This document shows positions 29,945-40,590 of a DNA stretch of 44,376 bases, piece by piece. The stretch covers positions 1-44,376 of the forward strand of contig MEDL01000002.1 in assembly GCA_001724785.1 (NCBI GenBank), given 5' to 3'. Positions within the stretch are counted from its first letter, which is position 1. Every line of letters starts with the position of its first letter. This stretch comes from Acidovorax sp. SCN 68-22. Its GTDB lineage: Bacteria; Pseudomonadota; Gammaproteobacteria; Burkholderiales; Burkholderiaceae_C. The position numbers and the translations under genes are program-made. The notes below the pieces were generated by a model. That model saw only the letters and a list, made by a program, of their open reading frames with translations. It was not told where the DNA came from and searched no databases.

Positions 29945-31423
29945 ATGCACAACGGCACACTGCTCGCCGCAGTCGACCTCGGGTCCAACAGCTTTCGCCT
30001 GGAAATCGGCCGCTTCGACCAGGGCCACATCCAGCGCACCGAATACCTCAAGGAGACCGTGCGCCTGGGCGGCGGTCTCGACGAGGACCACCAGCTCAGC
30101 CTGGAGGCCATGCAGCGCGGCTGGGCCTGCCTGGCGCGCTTCGCCGAGCGCCTGGGGAGCTTTCCCCCCGCCCAGGTGCGCGCCGTCGCCACGCAGACGC
30201 TGCGCGAAGCCCGGAACCGCGACGAATTCCTGCGCCGCGGCAGCGAGATCCTGGGCCACACCATCGACCTCGTGTCCGGCCCGGAAGAAGCGCGCCTGAT
30301 CTACCAGGGCGTGGCGCGCCTGCTGCCGCAGTCCGACGAGCGCCGGCTGGTGGTGGACATCGGCGGGCGCTCGACCGAGCTCATCCTGGGCCAGCAATTC
30401 GAGGCGCGCGCCGTGGCCTCGTACCGTGTCGGCAGCGTCGCCTGGTCGGGTCAGCATTTCCCCGACGGGCGCTTTTCCGCCAAGGCCTTTGCCAGCGCTG
30501 AGGTGGCGGCGCTCGCGGTGCTGGAAGACGCGACGGCAGTGTTTGCGCCTGGCGCCTGGGATGTGGCCTACGGTTCCTCGGGGACCGTTGGCGCCGTGGC
30601 CGACATCCTGGGCCACGCCGGCTTCGAGCAGGGGCGTATCGAGCGCGCGGGCCTGTCCTGGCTCAAGGGGCAGCTGCTGCGCGCGCAAAGCGCCGACCGG
30701 GTGCGCCTGGAAGGCCTCAAGGACGACCGGCGCCCGGTGATCGGCGGCGGCATCAGCGTGCTGTGCGCCGTCTTCGACCTGCTCGGCATCGACAGCATGC
30801 AGGTGGCGCAGGGCGCCCTGCGCCAGGGCGCGCTGTACGACCTGCTGCAGCGCGAACACCCCGAGACCGACCTGCGCGGGCTGGCGGTGCAGACCCTGAT
30901 GCAGCGCTTCGCGGTGGACCCGGCGCAGGCCGCGCGCGTGGCCGGCACCGCCGCCGCGCTGCACGCCCAGCTCACCGGCCAGGCGGGCGCACCGGGTGCG
31001 CGCGAACTGGTGTGGGCCGCGCAACTGCATGAAATCGGCTGCCTGGTCTCGCACATCGACGCGCACCGCCACGGCGCCTACATCCTGGACAACACCGATG
31101 CCGCCGGCTTCGCGCGGGCCGAACTGGCCACCCTGGGCACGCTGGTGCTGGGCCAGCGCGGCAAGCTGCGCAAGATGGACGTGGACATGAGCGACAGCAC
31201 GGTCGCGCTGCAGCTCCTGTGCCTGCGCCTGGCCACGGCCTTGTGCCATGCGCGCCGCGATCCGGCCGTGCAGGGCCTGCGGCTGGCGCGGGCGGGTCAG
31301 GTGTTCACCCTGGCGGCCCCCACCGGCTGGGCGGCGCGGTTTCCGCAGTCGGCGCATTTGCTGCGCGAGGAAGCCGCCGCCTGGCAAAAAACGCCCTGGG
31401 AGCTGCAGGTCGCGCTGCCCTGA
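29945..31423 (+). CDS. ppx: Exopolyphosphatase (Ppx/GppA family)
   Basis: LLAAVDLGSNSFRLEIGRF; AVATQTLREARNRDEFL; VVDIGGRSTELILG. Confidence 0.94.
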   Translation: MHNGTLLAAVDLGSNSFRLEIGRFDQGHIQRTEYLKETVRLGGGLDEDHQLSLEAMQRGWACLARFAERLGSFPPAQVRAVATQTLREARNRDEFLRRGSEILGHTIDLVSGPEEARLIYQGVARLLPQSDERRLVVDIGGRSTELILGQQFEARAVASYRVGSVAWSGQHFPDGRFSAKAFASAEVAALAVLEDATAVFAPGAWDVAYGSSGTVGAVADILGHAGFEQGRIERAGLSWLKGQLLRAQSADRVRLEGLKDDRRPVIGGGISVLCAVFDLLGIDSMQVAQGALRQGALYDLLQREHPETDLRGLAVQTLMQRFAVDPAQAARVAGTAAALHAQLTGQAGAPGARELVWAAQLHEIGCLVSHIDAHRHGAYILDNTDAAGFARAELATLGTLVLGQRGKLRKMDVDMSDSTVALQLLCLRLATALCHARRDPAVQGLRLARAGQVFTLAAPTGWAARFPQSAHLLREEAAAWQKTPWELQVALP

Positions 31424-31434
31424 AGGCGCGGAAA

Positions 31435-31496
31435 GCTACTCTAAATGTAGCTATAAACCTATGATGGTAGAGCGCTAGAGGCCAATTTCACTACAA
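31435..31496. repeat. Dispersed repeat, copy 5
   Basis: GCTACTCTAAATGTAGCTATAAACCTATGATGGTAGAGCGCTAGAGGCCAATTT; between convergent ppx and sixA. Confidence 0.8.
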
Positions 31497-31497
31497 A

Positions 31498-31962
31498 TCA
31501 CAGCAGCTCTGGCGACTGCACCGTGAGCAGCACGGTCTCGGCTGCGCCGGCGCGCTCGCGCTGGCGCAGCCACCACACCGCGCCTTTGCGCACCGCACAG
31601 GCCCCGGCCGGCATGCCCAGCAGCTGCGCCAGCACCTGGCCGATGACCGGCTGGTGCCCGACCACCAGCACCGCGCCCCGGCCGTCCGGCCAGCGCGCGC
31701 AGTCGAGCAGGTCCTGCGCCGTGCCGCCTGGCGCCAGCTCGGCGCGCAGCTTCACCCGCCGGCCGAGCGCGCGCGCCGTCTGCTCGGCGCGCAGCGCCGG
31801 GCTGCAGAGCACGCGCAGGCCCTCGGGCAGCTGGCGGTCCAGCCAGCGGCCCATGCGCGCCGCCTGGCGCTCGCCGCGTGCGGTCAGGGCGCGCTGCAGG
31901 TCTTCGGTGGCGCCGTCGCCCTCCTCGGCCTCGGCGTGGCGCCACAGGATCAGGTCCATCAT
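31498..31962 (-). CDS. sixA: Phosphohistidine phosphatase, SixA type
   Basis: MDLILWRHAEAEEGDGATEDLQRALTARGERQAARMGRWL; VLVVGHQPVIGQVLAQLLG; 4-bp overlap with ppk. Confidence 0.85.
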   Translation of the reverse strand: MMDLILWRHAEAEEGDGATEDLQRALTARGERQAARMGRWLDRQLPEGLRVLCSPALRAEQTARALGRRVKLRAELAPGGTAQDLLDCARWPDGRGAVLVVGHQPVIGQVLAQLLGMPAGACAVRKGAVWWLRQRERAGAAETVLLTVQSPELL

Positions 31963-34091
31963 GGGCGCTTGCCGGCGCGCCGCGGCGCCGGGCCTGGGAG
32001 AGTCGCGGCGCCGCCGTAACGCCGCATGAGCGCATCCTGCACGCCCCGGCCGGTGCGCGGGTGCGGCGCCGGCGCATAGCTGCCGTCCGCCTGCAGGCAC
32101 CAGGCGTCGCGGTCGTCGTGCAGCGACGCCACCAGGCATTCGTCGACGATGCGCTGGCGCGCCGCCGGGTCCTGCACCGGCCAGGCCAGTTCCACGCGGC
32201 GCAGCATGTTGCGGTTCATCCAGTCGGCGCTGGAGAGCCACAGCGCCTCCTCGTCGCCATGGGCGAAGTAGAAAACGCGCGAGTGCTCCAGGAAGCGCCC
32301 GATGACCGAGCGCACGCGGATGTTCTCCGTCAGGCCCGGCACCTGCGCCGGCAGGATGCAGGCGCCGCGCACGATCAGATCGATGCGCGCGCCCTGCGCG
32401 CCGGCGCGCATCAGCGCCAGCGCCAGCGCCTCGTCGGTCAGGGCATTCATCTTGGCGACGATGCGCGCCGGCCGGCCTGCCGCCGCCGCGCGGCCGACCT
32501 CGGCGATGCGCGCCAGCATGCTGTCGTGCAGGTGGAAGGGCGCGACCAGCAGGCGGCGCATGCGCGGCAGCGGGTTCTGGCTGGCCAGGTGGTTGAACAG
32601 CTGGTCCATGTCGGCGGTGAGCGCCGGATCGGCGGTGAGCTGGCTCAGGTCGGTGTACAGCCGCGCGGTGCGCGGGTTGTAGTTGCCGGTGGACAAATGC
32701 CCGTAGCGGCGCATGCGCCGCCCCTCGCGGCGGGTGATGAGCAGCATCTTGGCGTGCGTCTTGAGCCCGACCACGCCGTACACCACCTGGGCGCCGGCGC
32801 TCTCCAGCGCCTCGGCCCAGTTGATGTTCGCTTCCTCGTCGAAGCGCGCCTTGAGTTCGACCACCGCCATCACCTCCTTGCCCCGGCGCACGGCTTCGCG
32901 CAGCAGTTCCAGGAGCTCCAGGTCCGAGCCGGTGCGGTAGATGGTCTGCTTGATGGCCACCACGGCCGGGTCGAACACCGCCTGGCGCAGCAGGGCCAGG
33001 ACGGCGTCGAAGCTCTCGTAGGGCTGGTGGACCAGCACGTCGCCGGCGGCGAGGCGCTCGAACACCGACCCCGCCTTGGGCAGCGCCTCCGGCCAGGCCG
33101 GCGTCCACGGTGGGAACAGCAGGTCGGGCGCCGCAGCCAGGTCGATCAGCTGCGCCAGGCGGACCAGGTTCACCGGCCCCTGCACCCGGTACAGGGCGGC
33201 CGGCGGCAGGTCGAACTGGCCCAGCAGGAAGTCCGACAGAAACTGCGTGCAGCCGGCCGACACCTCCAACCGCACAGCGCGGCCGAACTGGCGCTTGTGC
33301 AAGCCCTGGCGCAGCACGGTGCGCAGGCTGCGCGCGTCTTCCTCGTCCACCGCCAGATCCGAGTGGCGCGTGACGCGGAACTGCGACATCTCGACCACGT
33401 CCCGACCGGGGAACAGGTCGGCCAGGTGCGCGCGCACCACGCTGGAGACGCTGACGAAGCGCGTGCCGCCCTGCGCCAGCGCCTCGGGCAGCTTGAAGAA
33501 GCGCGGCAGCGCGCGCGGCACGCGCACGATGGCGATCTCGTTGCGCCGGCCGAAGGCGTCGGTGCCGCCCAGGCGCACGATGAAGTTGAGCGACTTGTTG
33601 GCCACCTGGGGAAAGGGGTGCGCCGGGTCCAGGCCGACGGGGAGCAGCAGCGGCCGCACCTCGCGCTCGAACAGCGCGCGCACCCAGCGGCGCTGCTCGG
33701 CATTGCGCTCGCCGTGCGCCACCACGTGGATGCCGCAGCGCGCCAGGGCCGGCAGCAGTTCGTCCTGGTACAGCGCGTACTGGCGCTCCACCAGGTGGCG
33801 CACCTGGGCCGTGATCTGCTCGAATTCGGCCGTCTGGCTGCCCGACGCGCGCGCCGCCGCCACGTGGGGCTCGGCGCGCACCTCGAAGAATTCGTCCAGA
33901 TTGGACGACACGATGGTCAGGTAGCGCACGCGCTCGAGCAGGGGCACCTCACGCCGCAGCGCCCAGTCGAAGACGCGCTGGTTGAAAGCCAGGATGCTGG
34001 CGTCGCGGTCCAGCAGCGCGCTGCGGAACGTTACGGTGCCGGTGACCGGCGGAAGCTCTGCGCCCGAAGGCGAATGCGCGCTGAGAAGCAT
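31959..34091 (-). CDS. ppk: Polyphosphate kinase 1
   Basis: LLDRDASILAFNQRVFDWALRREVPLLERVRYLTIVSSNLDEFFEVR; RRYGHLSTGNYNPRTARLYTDLS. Start taken at MLLSAHS (34091). Confidence 0.96.
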   Translation of the reverse strand: MLLSAHSPSGAELPPVTGTVTFRSALLDRDASILAFNQRVFDWALRREVPLLERVRYLTIVSSNLDEFFEVRAEPHVAAARASGSQTAEFEQITAQVRHLVERQYALYQDELLPALARCGIHVVAHGERNAEQRRWVRALFEREVRPLLLPVGLDPAHPFPQVANKSLNFIVRLGGTDAFGRRNEIAIVRVPRALPRFFKLPEALAQGGTRFVSVSSVVRAHLADLFPGRDVVEMSQFRVTRHSDLAVDEEDARSLRTVLRQGLHKRQFGRAVRLEVSAGCTQFLSDFLLGQFDLPPAALYRVQGPVNLVRLAQLIDLAAAPDLLFPPWTPAWPEALPKAGSVFERLAAGDVLVHQPYESFDAVLALLRQAVFDPAVVAIKQTIYRTGSDLELLELLREAVRRGKEVMAVVELKARFDEEANINWAEALESAGAQVVYGVVGLKTHAKMLLITRREGRRMRRYGHLSTGNYNPRTARLYTDLSQLTADPALTADMDQLFNHLASQNPLPRMRRLLVAPFHLHDSMLARIAEVGRAAAAGRPARIVAKMNALTDEALALALMRAGAQGARIDLIVRGACILPAQVPGLTENIRVRSVIGRFLEHSRVFYFAHGDEEALWLSSADWMNRNMLRRVELAWPVQDPAARQRIVDECLVASLHDDRDAWCLQADGSYAPAPHPRTGRGVQDALMRRYGGAATLPGPAPRRAGKRP

Positions 34092-34212
34092 GGGGCGGTG
34101 CGGTGCGGAAAGCAGCGCGGCGCTGCGGCAGTCGCCACGCGGTCCGCGTTGCAGCGGCCTGCGCGGCCAATGGGCCCGCGCAGGAGGAACGCCGCCACTG
34201 TGCGGCGTCCGT

Positions 34213-34230
34213 GTGACAGGCCCGTGACAG
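34213..34230 (-). promoter_or_regulatory. PHO box upstream of ppk
   Basis: Minus strand CTGTCAC-GGGC-CTGTCAC, two identical 7-mers with 4-bp spacer, about 122 bp upstream of the ppk start. Confidence 0.75.
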
Positions 34231-34372
34231 CACCCGCTGCGAACGGCCGTCCCTGCGCACGCACGGCAGAGCCGCATGGAACTTGTCGGGCTTTTTTACG
34301 CCTCGGACCCCTGCTTTTGAAACAATTTCATACAATCCACCGTTTTTCGTCCGTGCCCCTCCCCCCGCCCTT

Positions 34373-36595
34373 GTGAACGAAACTGCAACTCCCCTGCCTG
34401 CGCCCCTGCCCCAGAAAGCGCCCGCGGAGCGGGCATTCCATGAATTGCAGGCGCTGTTGGACAACGCGGGCGCGGGCATCGTTTTCATCCGCGCGCGCGA
34501 GGTGGTGCGCTGCAACGCGCGCTTCGCCCAGCTGTTCGGCTACCGCAGCGCCGCCGACCTCATTGGCCAGCGCAGCGAAAGCTTTTCGCTCGGCCGCGTG
34601 GCCTACCGCGACCTGGGCCGGGCGGCGTTTCCGGTGATCGCCGCCGGCCAGCCCTACGTCACCGAACGCGAAATGCGCCGCCGCGATGGCCAGCGCTTCT
34701 GGGCGCGCCTGACGGGCAGCCTCATCAACCCCGCGCAGCCCGACGAGGGCGCGATCTGGGTGATCGACAACCTGGACGCGCAGAAGGCCGCGCAAAAACA
34801 ACTGGAAGCGGCCCTGTGGGAGAAGCAGACGCTGTTCGACAACGCCATGGTCGGCATCGTCTACCTGGTGGACCGGCGCATGACGCGCTGCAACGGTTTT
34901 TTCGAGCAGATGCTTGGCTACGGCCCGGGCGAGCTGTCTGGCTGCTCGACCCGTACGTGGTACGCCAGCGACGCGGAGTGGGAGGACATCGCCCGGCGCA
35001 GCGGCCCGGTGCTGATGCGCGGCGAATCGTTCTCGGGCGAAGTCAGCGTCCGGCGCAAGGACGGCAGCATCATCGCCTGCGAAGTGCGCAGCCGCGCCCT
35101 CGACCCGGAGAACCCCGCGCGCGGCTCGCTCTGGATCGCCATGGACGTGACCGAGCGCAAGAACGCCCAGGCCTCGCTGACGCGCGTGCAGGCCGAACTC
35201 GAACGCCTGGTGGCGGAGCGCACGCGCCAGCTGAGCGAAACCGTGCAGACGCTGCACCGCGAAATGGAAGAGCGCCGCGCCGACCGCGACCGCATCCACT
35301 GGCTGGCGCACTACGACGCGCTCACCGGCCTGCCCAACCGCACGCTGCTGGCCGAGCGCAGCCGCGAGGCCATCGCGCTCGCCAAGAAGGACGGCAGCCC
35401 GCTGGCGGTGGTGTTCGTCGATCTGGACCACTTCAAGCACGTCAACGACTCGCTCGGCCACCGCGTCGGCGACGCGCTGCTCGTGGCGATCGCCGAGCGC
35501 CTGCGCAGCGTGGTGCGCGAGAAGGACACCGTGTGCCGGCTCGGCGGCGACGAATTCATCCTCTTGCTGCCCGGCGCCAGCGCGCACGGCGCCGAACGCG
35601 TCGCCGGCAAGTTGCTCGACGCCTCGCGCCAGCCCTACCAGATCGACCGCCACGAGCTGACCATGGCGCCCTCCATGGGCATTGCCGTGTTCCCGCAGGA
35701 CGGCATGGATTTCGACACCCTGGCCCAGTCCGCCGACGTCGCCATGTACCGCGCCAAGCAGGGCGGGCGCGGTACCTTCTGCTTCTTCACGCCGGAGATG
35801 CAGGCCCATTCGGCGCGCGCGCTGATGCTGGAGAACGCCCTGCGCCGCGCGCTCGAGCGCGACCAGTTCAGGCTGCACTACCAGCCGCAGCTGTGCATCG
35901 CCACCGGCCGGCTGCGCGGCGTGGAGGCGCTGCTGCGCTGGCACCACCCGGAACTGGGCGCCATTTCGCCGGCCGAGTTCATTCCCCTGGCCGAGGACAG
36001 CGGCCAGATCCTCGCCATCGGCGACTGGGTGCTGCGCACGGCGCTGGCCCAGCTGCGCGCCTGGCAGGACGCGGGCCACGCCGTGCCGGCCGTCGCGGTG
36101 AACCTCTCGGCCGTGCAGTTTCGCCGCCCCGGCATGCCCGAGCGCATCGCCGAGCTGCTGGAGGAGGCCGGCCTGCCCGCGCAGGCGCTGGAGCTCGAAC
36201 TCACCGAAGGCGCCGCGCTCGACGACCCGTACCTGGCCGGCGTCACCATGGCGCAGCTGCAGGCCCTGGGCGTGCGCATCGCCATCGACGACTTCGGCAC
36301 CGGCTACTCCTCGCTCAGCCTGCTCAAACGCTTTCCGATCAGCAAGCTCAAGATCGACCAGTCCTTCGTGCGCGACCTGGGCGACGACCCGAGCGACCGC
36401 GCCCTGGTCAGCGCCATCGTGCGCATGGCCCAGGCCCTCGGCATCGATACCACGGCCGAGGGCGTGGAGACCCCGCAGCAGCTCGACTTCCTGCGCGCCC
36501 AGGGCTGCACGGAAGCGCAGGGCTACCACTGCGGCCGCCCCATGGCGGCACAGGAACTGCTCGCCTGGATCGCGGCGGCCGGGGCGACCGCCTGA
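34373..36595 (+). CDS. PAS-PAS-GGDEF-EAL c-di-GMP signalling protein
   Basis: Two PAS-like repeats, intact [13 protein letters not shown], and [24 protein letters not shown]...[31 protein letters not shown]. Start codon uncertain (GTG 34373 chosen). Confidence 0.88.
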   Translation: MNETATPLPAPLPQKAPAERAFHELQALLDNAGAGIVFIRAREVVRCNARFAQLFGYRSAADLIGQRSESFSLGRVAYRDLGRAAFPVIAAGQPYVTEREMRRRDGQRFWARLTGSLINPAQPDEGAIWVIDNLDAQKAAQKQLEAALWEKQTLFDNAMVGIVYLVDRRMTRCNGFFEQMLGYGPGELSGCSTRTWYASDAEWEDIARRSGPVLMRGESFSGEVSVRRKDGSIIACEVRSRALDPENPARGSLWIAMDVTERKNAQASLTRVQAELERLVAERTRQLSETVQTLHREMEERRADRDRIHWLAHYDALTGLPNRTLLAERSREAIALAKKDGSPLAVVFVDLDHFKHVNDSLGHRVGDALLVAIAERLRSVVREKDTVCRLGGDEFILLLPGASAHGAERVAGKLLDASRQPYQIDRHELTMAPSMGIAVFPQDGMDFDTLAQSADVAMYRAKQGGRGTFCFFTPEMQAHSARALMLENALRRALERDQFRLHYQPQLCIATGRLRGVEALLRWHHPELGAISPAEFIPLAEDSGQILAIGDWVLRTALAQLRAWQDAGHAVPAVAVNLSAVQFRRPGMPERIAELLEEAGLPAQALELELTEGAALDDPYLAGVTMAQLQALGVRIAIDDFGTGYSSLSLLKRFPISKLKIDQSFVRDLGDDPSDRALVSAIVRMAQALGIDTTAEGVETPQQLDFLRAQGCTEAQGYHCGRPMAAQELLAWIAAAGATA

Positions 36596-36615
36596 ACCAC
36601 GGCCGCAAGAGGCGG

Positions 36616-36686
36616 CCAATTTTCAAGCTTTTCAGGCCTCCAGCGCTTGCTGGTATTGATTTTCCAGCTATTTTTCAGATAGCAAA
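36616..36686. repeat. Dispersed repeat, copy 6
   Basis: Reverse complement GCTATCTGAAAAATAGCTGGAAAATCAATACCAGCAAGCGCTGGAGGCC. Confidence 0.8.
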
Positions 36687-36749
36687 ACGGGTCGCCCGGG
36701 GCCGCGTGAGAAAATGGCCCCATTCCCCCTTACAACCCAAGAGAACACC

Positions 36750-37854
36750 ATGGAAGCAGAACGCATCAACCTCATCGGCAGCACGCTGGAAGACCTCACC
36801 GAGCGCACGCGTGAGTTACGGGGGTATCTTTGACTACGATGCCAAGTTTGAACGCCTGCGCACGGTAAACGCCTCGCTGGAAGACCCGTCCGTCTGGAAC
36901 GACCCGAAGAAGGCCCAGGAGCTGGGCAAGGAAAAAAAGGCGCTGGACGGCGTCGTGCTCACGCTCGAGCGCCTGACGCGCGAGCTGGCCGACAACAGCG
37001 AGCTCTTCGAGATGAGCCGCGACGAAGGCGACGACGCGGGCCTCGCCACCATCGAGCAGGAAACCGCCAAGCTGCGCCCGGACATCGAGGAACTCGAGTT
37101 CCGCCGCATGTTCAGGAACGAGGCCGACCCGCTCAACTGCTACCTTGACATCCAGGCCGGCGCCGGCGGCACCGAAGCCTGCGACTGGGCCAGCATGCTG
37201 CTGCGCCAGTACCTGCGCTACGCCGAACGCAAGGGTTTCAAGACCAGCGTGGACGACGAGACGCCCGGCGACGTGGCCGGCATCAAGGGTGCCACCATCC
37301 ACATCGAGGGCGAATACGCCTACGGGCTGCTGCGCACCGAAACCGGCGTGCACCGCCTGGTGCGCAAATCGCCCTTCGACAGCTCGGGCGGGCGCCATAC
37401 CAGCTTTGCCAGCGTGTTCGTGTACCCCGAGATCGACGATTCCATCGAGATCAACATCAACCCCTCGGACGTGCGCACCGACACCTACCGCGCCAGCGGC
37501 GCCGGCGGCCAGCACATCAACAAGACCGACTCGGCCGTGCGCCTGACGCACATCCCCACCGGCATCGTGGTGCAGTGCCAGGACGGGCGCAGCCAGCATG
37601 GCAACCGCGACATCGCCTGGCAGCGCCTGCGCTCCAAGCTCTACGACCACGAGATGCGCAAGCGCCAGGAAGAAGCGCAAAAGCTCGAAGACACCAAGAC
37701 CGACGTCGGCTGGGGCCACCAGATCCGCAGCTACGTGCTGGACAACAGCCGCATCAAGGATTTGCGCACGAACGTCGAGATCTCCGCCACGCAGAAAGTG
37801 CTGGACGGCGACCTCGACGCCTTCATTGAAGCTTCGTTGAAGCAAGGTATTTAA
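36750..37854 (+). CDS. prfB: Peptide chain release factor 2, programmed +1 frameshift at 36831-36833
   Basis: ORF1 [27 protein letters not shown] then in-frame TGA at 36831; +1 shift at CGG GGG TAT CTT TGA C continues as [13 protein letters not shown]...; GGQ motif [17 protein letters not shown]. Confidence 0.97.
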
Positions 37855-37863
37855 GGAACCCGC

Positions 37864-40590
37864 ATGCACACCCTGCGCGAAGACGGCCAGGCCCCTCCGG
37901 CGGCCCACCACCGGGGCGACTACCAGGCACCGGCCTGGTGGATCGACACCGTGGACCTCAGCTTCGACCTCGACCCGGCCAAGACACGCGTGCTCAACCG
38001 CATGCGCGTGCGCCGCAACCCCGACAGAGCGCCCGAGCCGCTGCGCCTGGACGGCGAAGAGCTCAACCTGGCGCGCGTGCTGGTCAACGGCGCCGGCACC
38101 TCGTTTCGCATGGAGGCCGGCCAGCTGGTGCTGGAAAACCTGCCGCAGGACGATGCCGGCTTCGAGCTGGAAATCTTCACCACCTGCGCGCCGGCCAAGA
38201 ACACCGCGCTGATGGGCCTGTACGTCAGCCAGGGCACCTTCTTCACGCAGTGCGAGGCCGAGGGCTTCCGCCGCATCACCTATTTCCTGGACCGGCCGGA
38301 CGTCATGGCCAGCTACCGCGTGCTGCTGCGCGCGGACAAGGCGCTCTACCCGGTGCTGCTGTCCAACGGCAACCTCGTCGCCCAGGGCGACCTGGAGGGC
38401 GGGCGCCACTTCGCCGAGTGGGTGGACCCGCACAAGAAACCGAGCTACCTGTTCGCCCTGGTGGCCGGCAAGCTGGTGGCGCGCCAGCAGCGCATCACGT
38501 CGCGCGCCGGCAAGGAGCATTTGCTGGAGGTGTACGTGCGCCCCGGCGACCTGGGCAAGACCGAGCATGCGATGCGCTCGCTCATGGCCAGCGTGGCCTG
38601 GGACGAAACGCGCTTTGGCCTCAGCCTGGACCTGGAACGCTTCATGATCGTCGCCACCAGCGACTTCAACATGGGCGCGATGGAGAACAAGGGCCTGAAC
38701 GTCTTCAACACCAAGTACGTTCTGGCGAGCCAGGCGACGGCCACCGACACCGATTTCGCCAACATCGAGAGCGTCGTCGGCCACGAGTACTTCCACAACT
38801 GGACGGGCAACCGCGTCACCTGCCGCGACTGGTTCCAGCTCAGCCTGAAGGAAGGGCTGACGGTGTTCCGCGACCAGGAATTCAGCATGGACATGGCGGG
38901 TTCCCCTTCGGCGCGCGCCGTCAAGCGCATCGAGGACGTGCGCGTGCTGCGCAGCGTGCAGTTCCCCGAGGACGCCGGCCCCATGGCGCACCCGGTGCGT
39001 CCCGAGAGCTATGTGGAAATCAACAATTTCTACACCGTCACCATCTACGAAAAGGGTGCCGAGGTCGTGCGCATGATGCACACGCTGGTCGGCCGCGAGG
39101 GCTTCGCCGCCGGGATGAAGCGCTACTTCGAGCGCCACGACGGCCAGGCCGTGACCTGCGACGACTTTGCCCAGGCAATCGCCGACGCCAACCCCGGCAG
39201 CGCGCTCGCCACACGCCTGGATGCCTTCAAGCGCTGGTACAGCCAGGCGGGCACCCCCTGCGTGCGCGCGGTGGGCGAATACGACGCCGCTGCGCAGGCG
39301 TACACGCTCACGCTCAGCCAGAGCTGCCCGGCGACGCCCGGCCAGCCGAGCAAGCTGCCCTTCGTCATCCCGGTGGAGCTCGGCCTGCTGGCGCAGGACG
39401 GCAGCGCCCTGCCCCTGCAACTGGAAGGCGAAGCCGCCGCTGCCGGCAACACGCGCACCGTGGTGCTCGACGCGCCCAGCCTCACGCTGCGCTTCACCGG
39501 CGTGGCGAGCGCACCCGTGCCCTCGCTGCTGCGCGCGTTCAGCGCCCCGGTGCGGCTCGAATACGGCTACACCGACGCCGAGCTGCTGACCCTGCTGGCG
39601 CACGACACCGACGCCTTCAACCGCTGGGAAGCCGGCCAGCGCCTGATGCTGCGCAGCGCTATTAATGCAATAGCTGAAGACGTAGATGGAACAAGCGCAA
39701 ACGGCCAATTTTCTTCGGAAATCATGGACCCCGAACTGCTGGCCGCCCTGCGCCAGACGCTGCGCGACCCGCAGCTCGACCCTGCCTTCAAGGAGCTGGT
39801 GCTGAGCCTGCCCTCCGAAGGCTACCTGGCCGAGCAGCTCGACGTGGTCGACCCCCAGCGCGTGCACGCCGTGCGCGAAGCCATGCGCCAGCAGCTGGCC
39901 AGCGCACTGCGCGCCGACTGGGAAGCCACCTACGAAGCGCAGCGCGATACCGGCGCCTACCAGCCCGATGCCGCATCCGCCGGCCGCCGCGCGCTCGCCG
40001 CCCAGGCCCTGGGCATGCTGTGCCTGGCGGCCCAGCAGGCGGGCGACCCGATCTGGCCCGGCAAAGCCTTGCAGCGCTTCAAGGACGCCGGGAACATGAC
40101 CGATCGCCTGGGCGCCCTGTCCGCCCTGGTGGCGAGCCGCCATCCGCACGCCGGCGCCGCGCTGGCACGCTTTCACGCCCTCTTCAAGGACGACGCGCTG
40201 GTCATCGACAAATGGTTCGCCCTGCAGGCCGGTGCGCCCGACCACGGCGGCGACGTGCTGCCCGCCGTGCAGGCGCTGACGCGCCACCCCGACTTCCACA
40301 TCGGCAACCCGAACCGGGCGCGCAGCCTGGTCTCCACCTTCTGCGCCAACCCCGGCGCCTTCCACCGCGCCGACGGCGCCGGCTACCAGTTCTGGGCCGA
40401 GCGCGTGCTGCAGCTCGACGCCCTGAACCCGCAAGTCGCCGCCCGCCTGGCGCGCGCCCTGGACCGCTGGAGCAAGCTCGCCGAACCCTGGCGCGGCAGC
40501 GCCCGCGCGGCCATCGAGCGCGTCGCCGCGCACGGCAAACTCAGCAACGACGTGCGCGAGGTCGTCACCCGCGCCCTGGAGCCCGCATGA
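37864..40590 (+). CDS. pepN: Aminopeptidase N
   Basis: [45 protein letters not shown]. Confidence 0.96.
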   Translation: MHTLREDGQAPPAAHHRGDYQAPAWWIDTVDLSFDLDPAKTRVLNRMRVRRNPDRAPEPLRLDGEELNLARVLVNGAGTSFRMEAGQLVLENLPQDDAGFELEIFTTCAPAKNTALMGLYVSQGTFFTQCEAEGFRRITYFLDRPDVMASYRVLLRADKALYPVLLSNGNLVAQGDLEGGRHFAEWVDPHKKPSYLFALVAGKLVARQQRITSRAGKEHLLEVYVRPGDLGKTEHAMRSLMASVAWDETRFGLSLDLERFMIVATSDFNMGAMENKGLNVFNTKYVLASQATATDTDFANIESVVGHEYFHNWTGNRVTCRDWFQLSLKEGLTVFRDQEFSMDMAGSPSARAVKRIEDVRVLRSVQFPEDAGPMAHPVRPESYVEINNFYTVTIYEKGAEVVRMMHTLVGREGFAAGMKRYFERHDGQAVTCDDFAQAIADANPGSALATRLDAFKRWYSQAGTPCVRAVGEYDAAAQAYTLTLSQSCPATPGQPSKLPFVIPVELGLLAQDGSALPLQLEGEAAAAGNTRTVVLDAPSLTLRFTGVASAPVPSLLRAFSAPVRLEYGYTDAELLTLLAHDTDAFNRWEAGQRLMLRSAINAIAEDVDGTSANGQFSSEIMDPELLAALRQTLRDPQLDPAFKELVLSLPSEGYLAEQLDVVDPQRVHAVREAMRQQLASALRADWEATYEAQRDTGAYQPDAASAGRRALAAQALGMLCLAAQQAGDPIWPGKALQRFKDAGNMTDRLGALSALVASRHPHAGAALARFHALFKDDALVIDKWFALQAGAPDHGGDVLPAVQALTRHPDFHIGNPNRARSLVSTFCANPGAFHRADGAGYQFWAERVLQLDALNPQVAARLARALDRWSKLAEPWRGSARAAIERVAAHGKLSNDVREVVTRALEPA
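39658..39714. repeat. Dispersed repeat, copy 7, in frame inside pepN
   Basis: GCTATTAATGCAATAGCTGAAGACGTAGATGGAACAAGCGCAAACGGCCAATTTTC aligns along its length with copies 3 and 5. Confidence 0.75.

Noticed and set aside
34328-36619. 763-aa minus-strand ORF antisense to the GGDEF-EAL gene
   Set aside because: Shadow ORF of a GC-rich coding region; no recognisable motif.
36831-36833. prfB as a pseudogene because of the in-frame TGA
   Set aside because: The TGA sits in the canonical frameshift context and the downstream frame is intact with the GGQ motif.
34816-37854. 1012-aa plus-strand ORF ending in the prfB sequence
   Set aside because: Its first part is an out-of-frame, Arg/Ala-rich reading of the GGDEF-EAL gene; the real gene is prfB from 36750 via the +1 frameshift.
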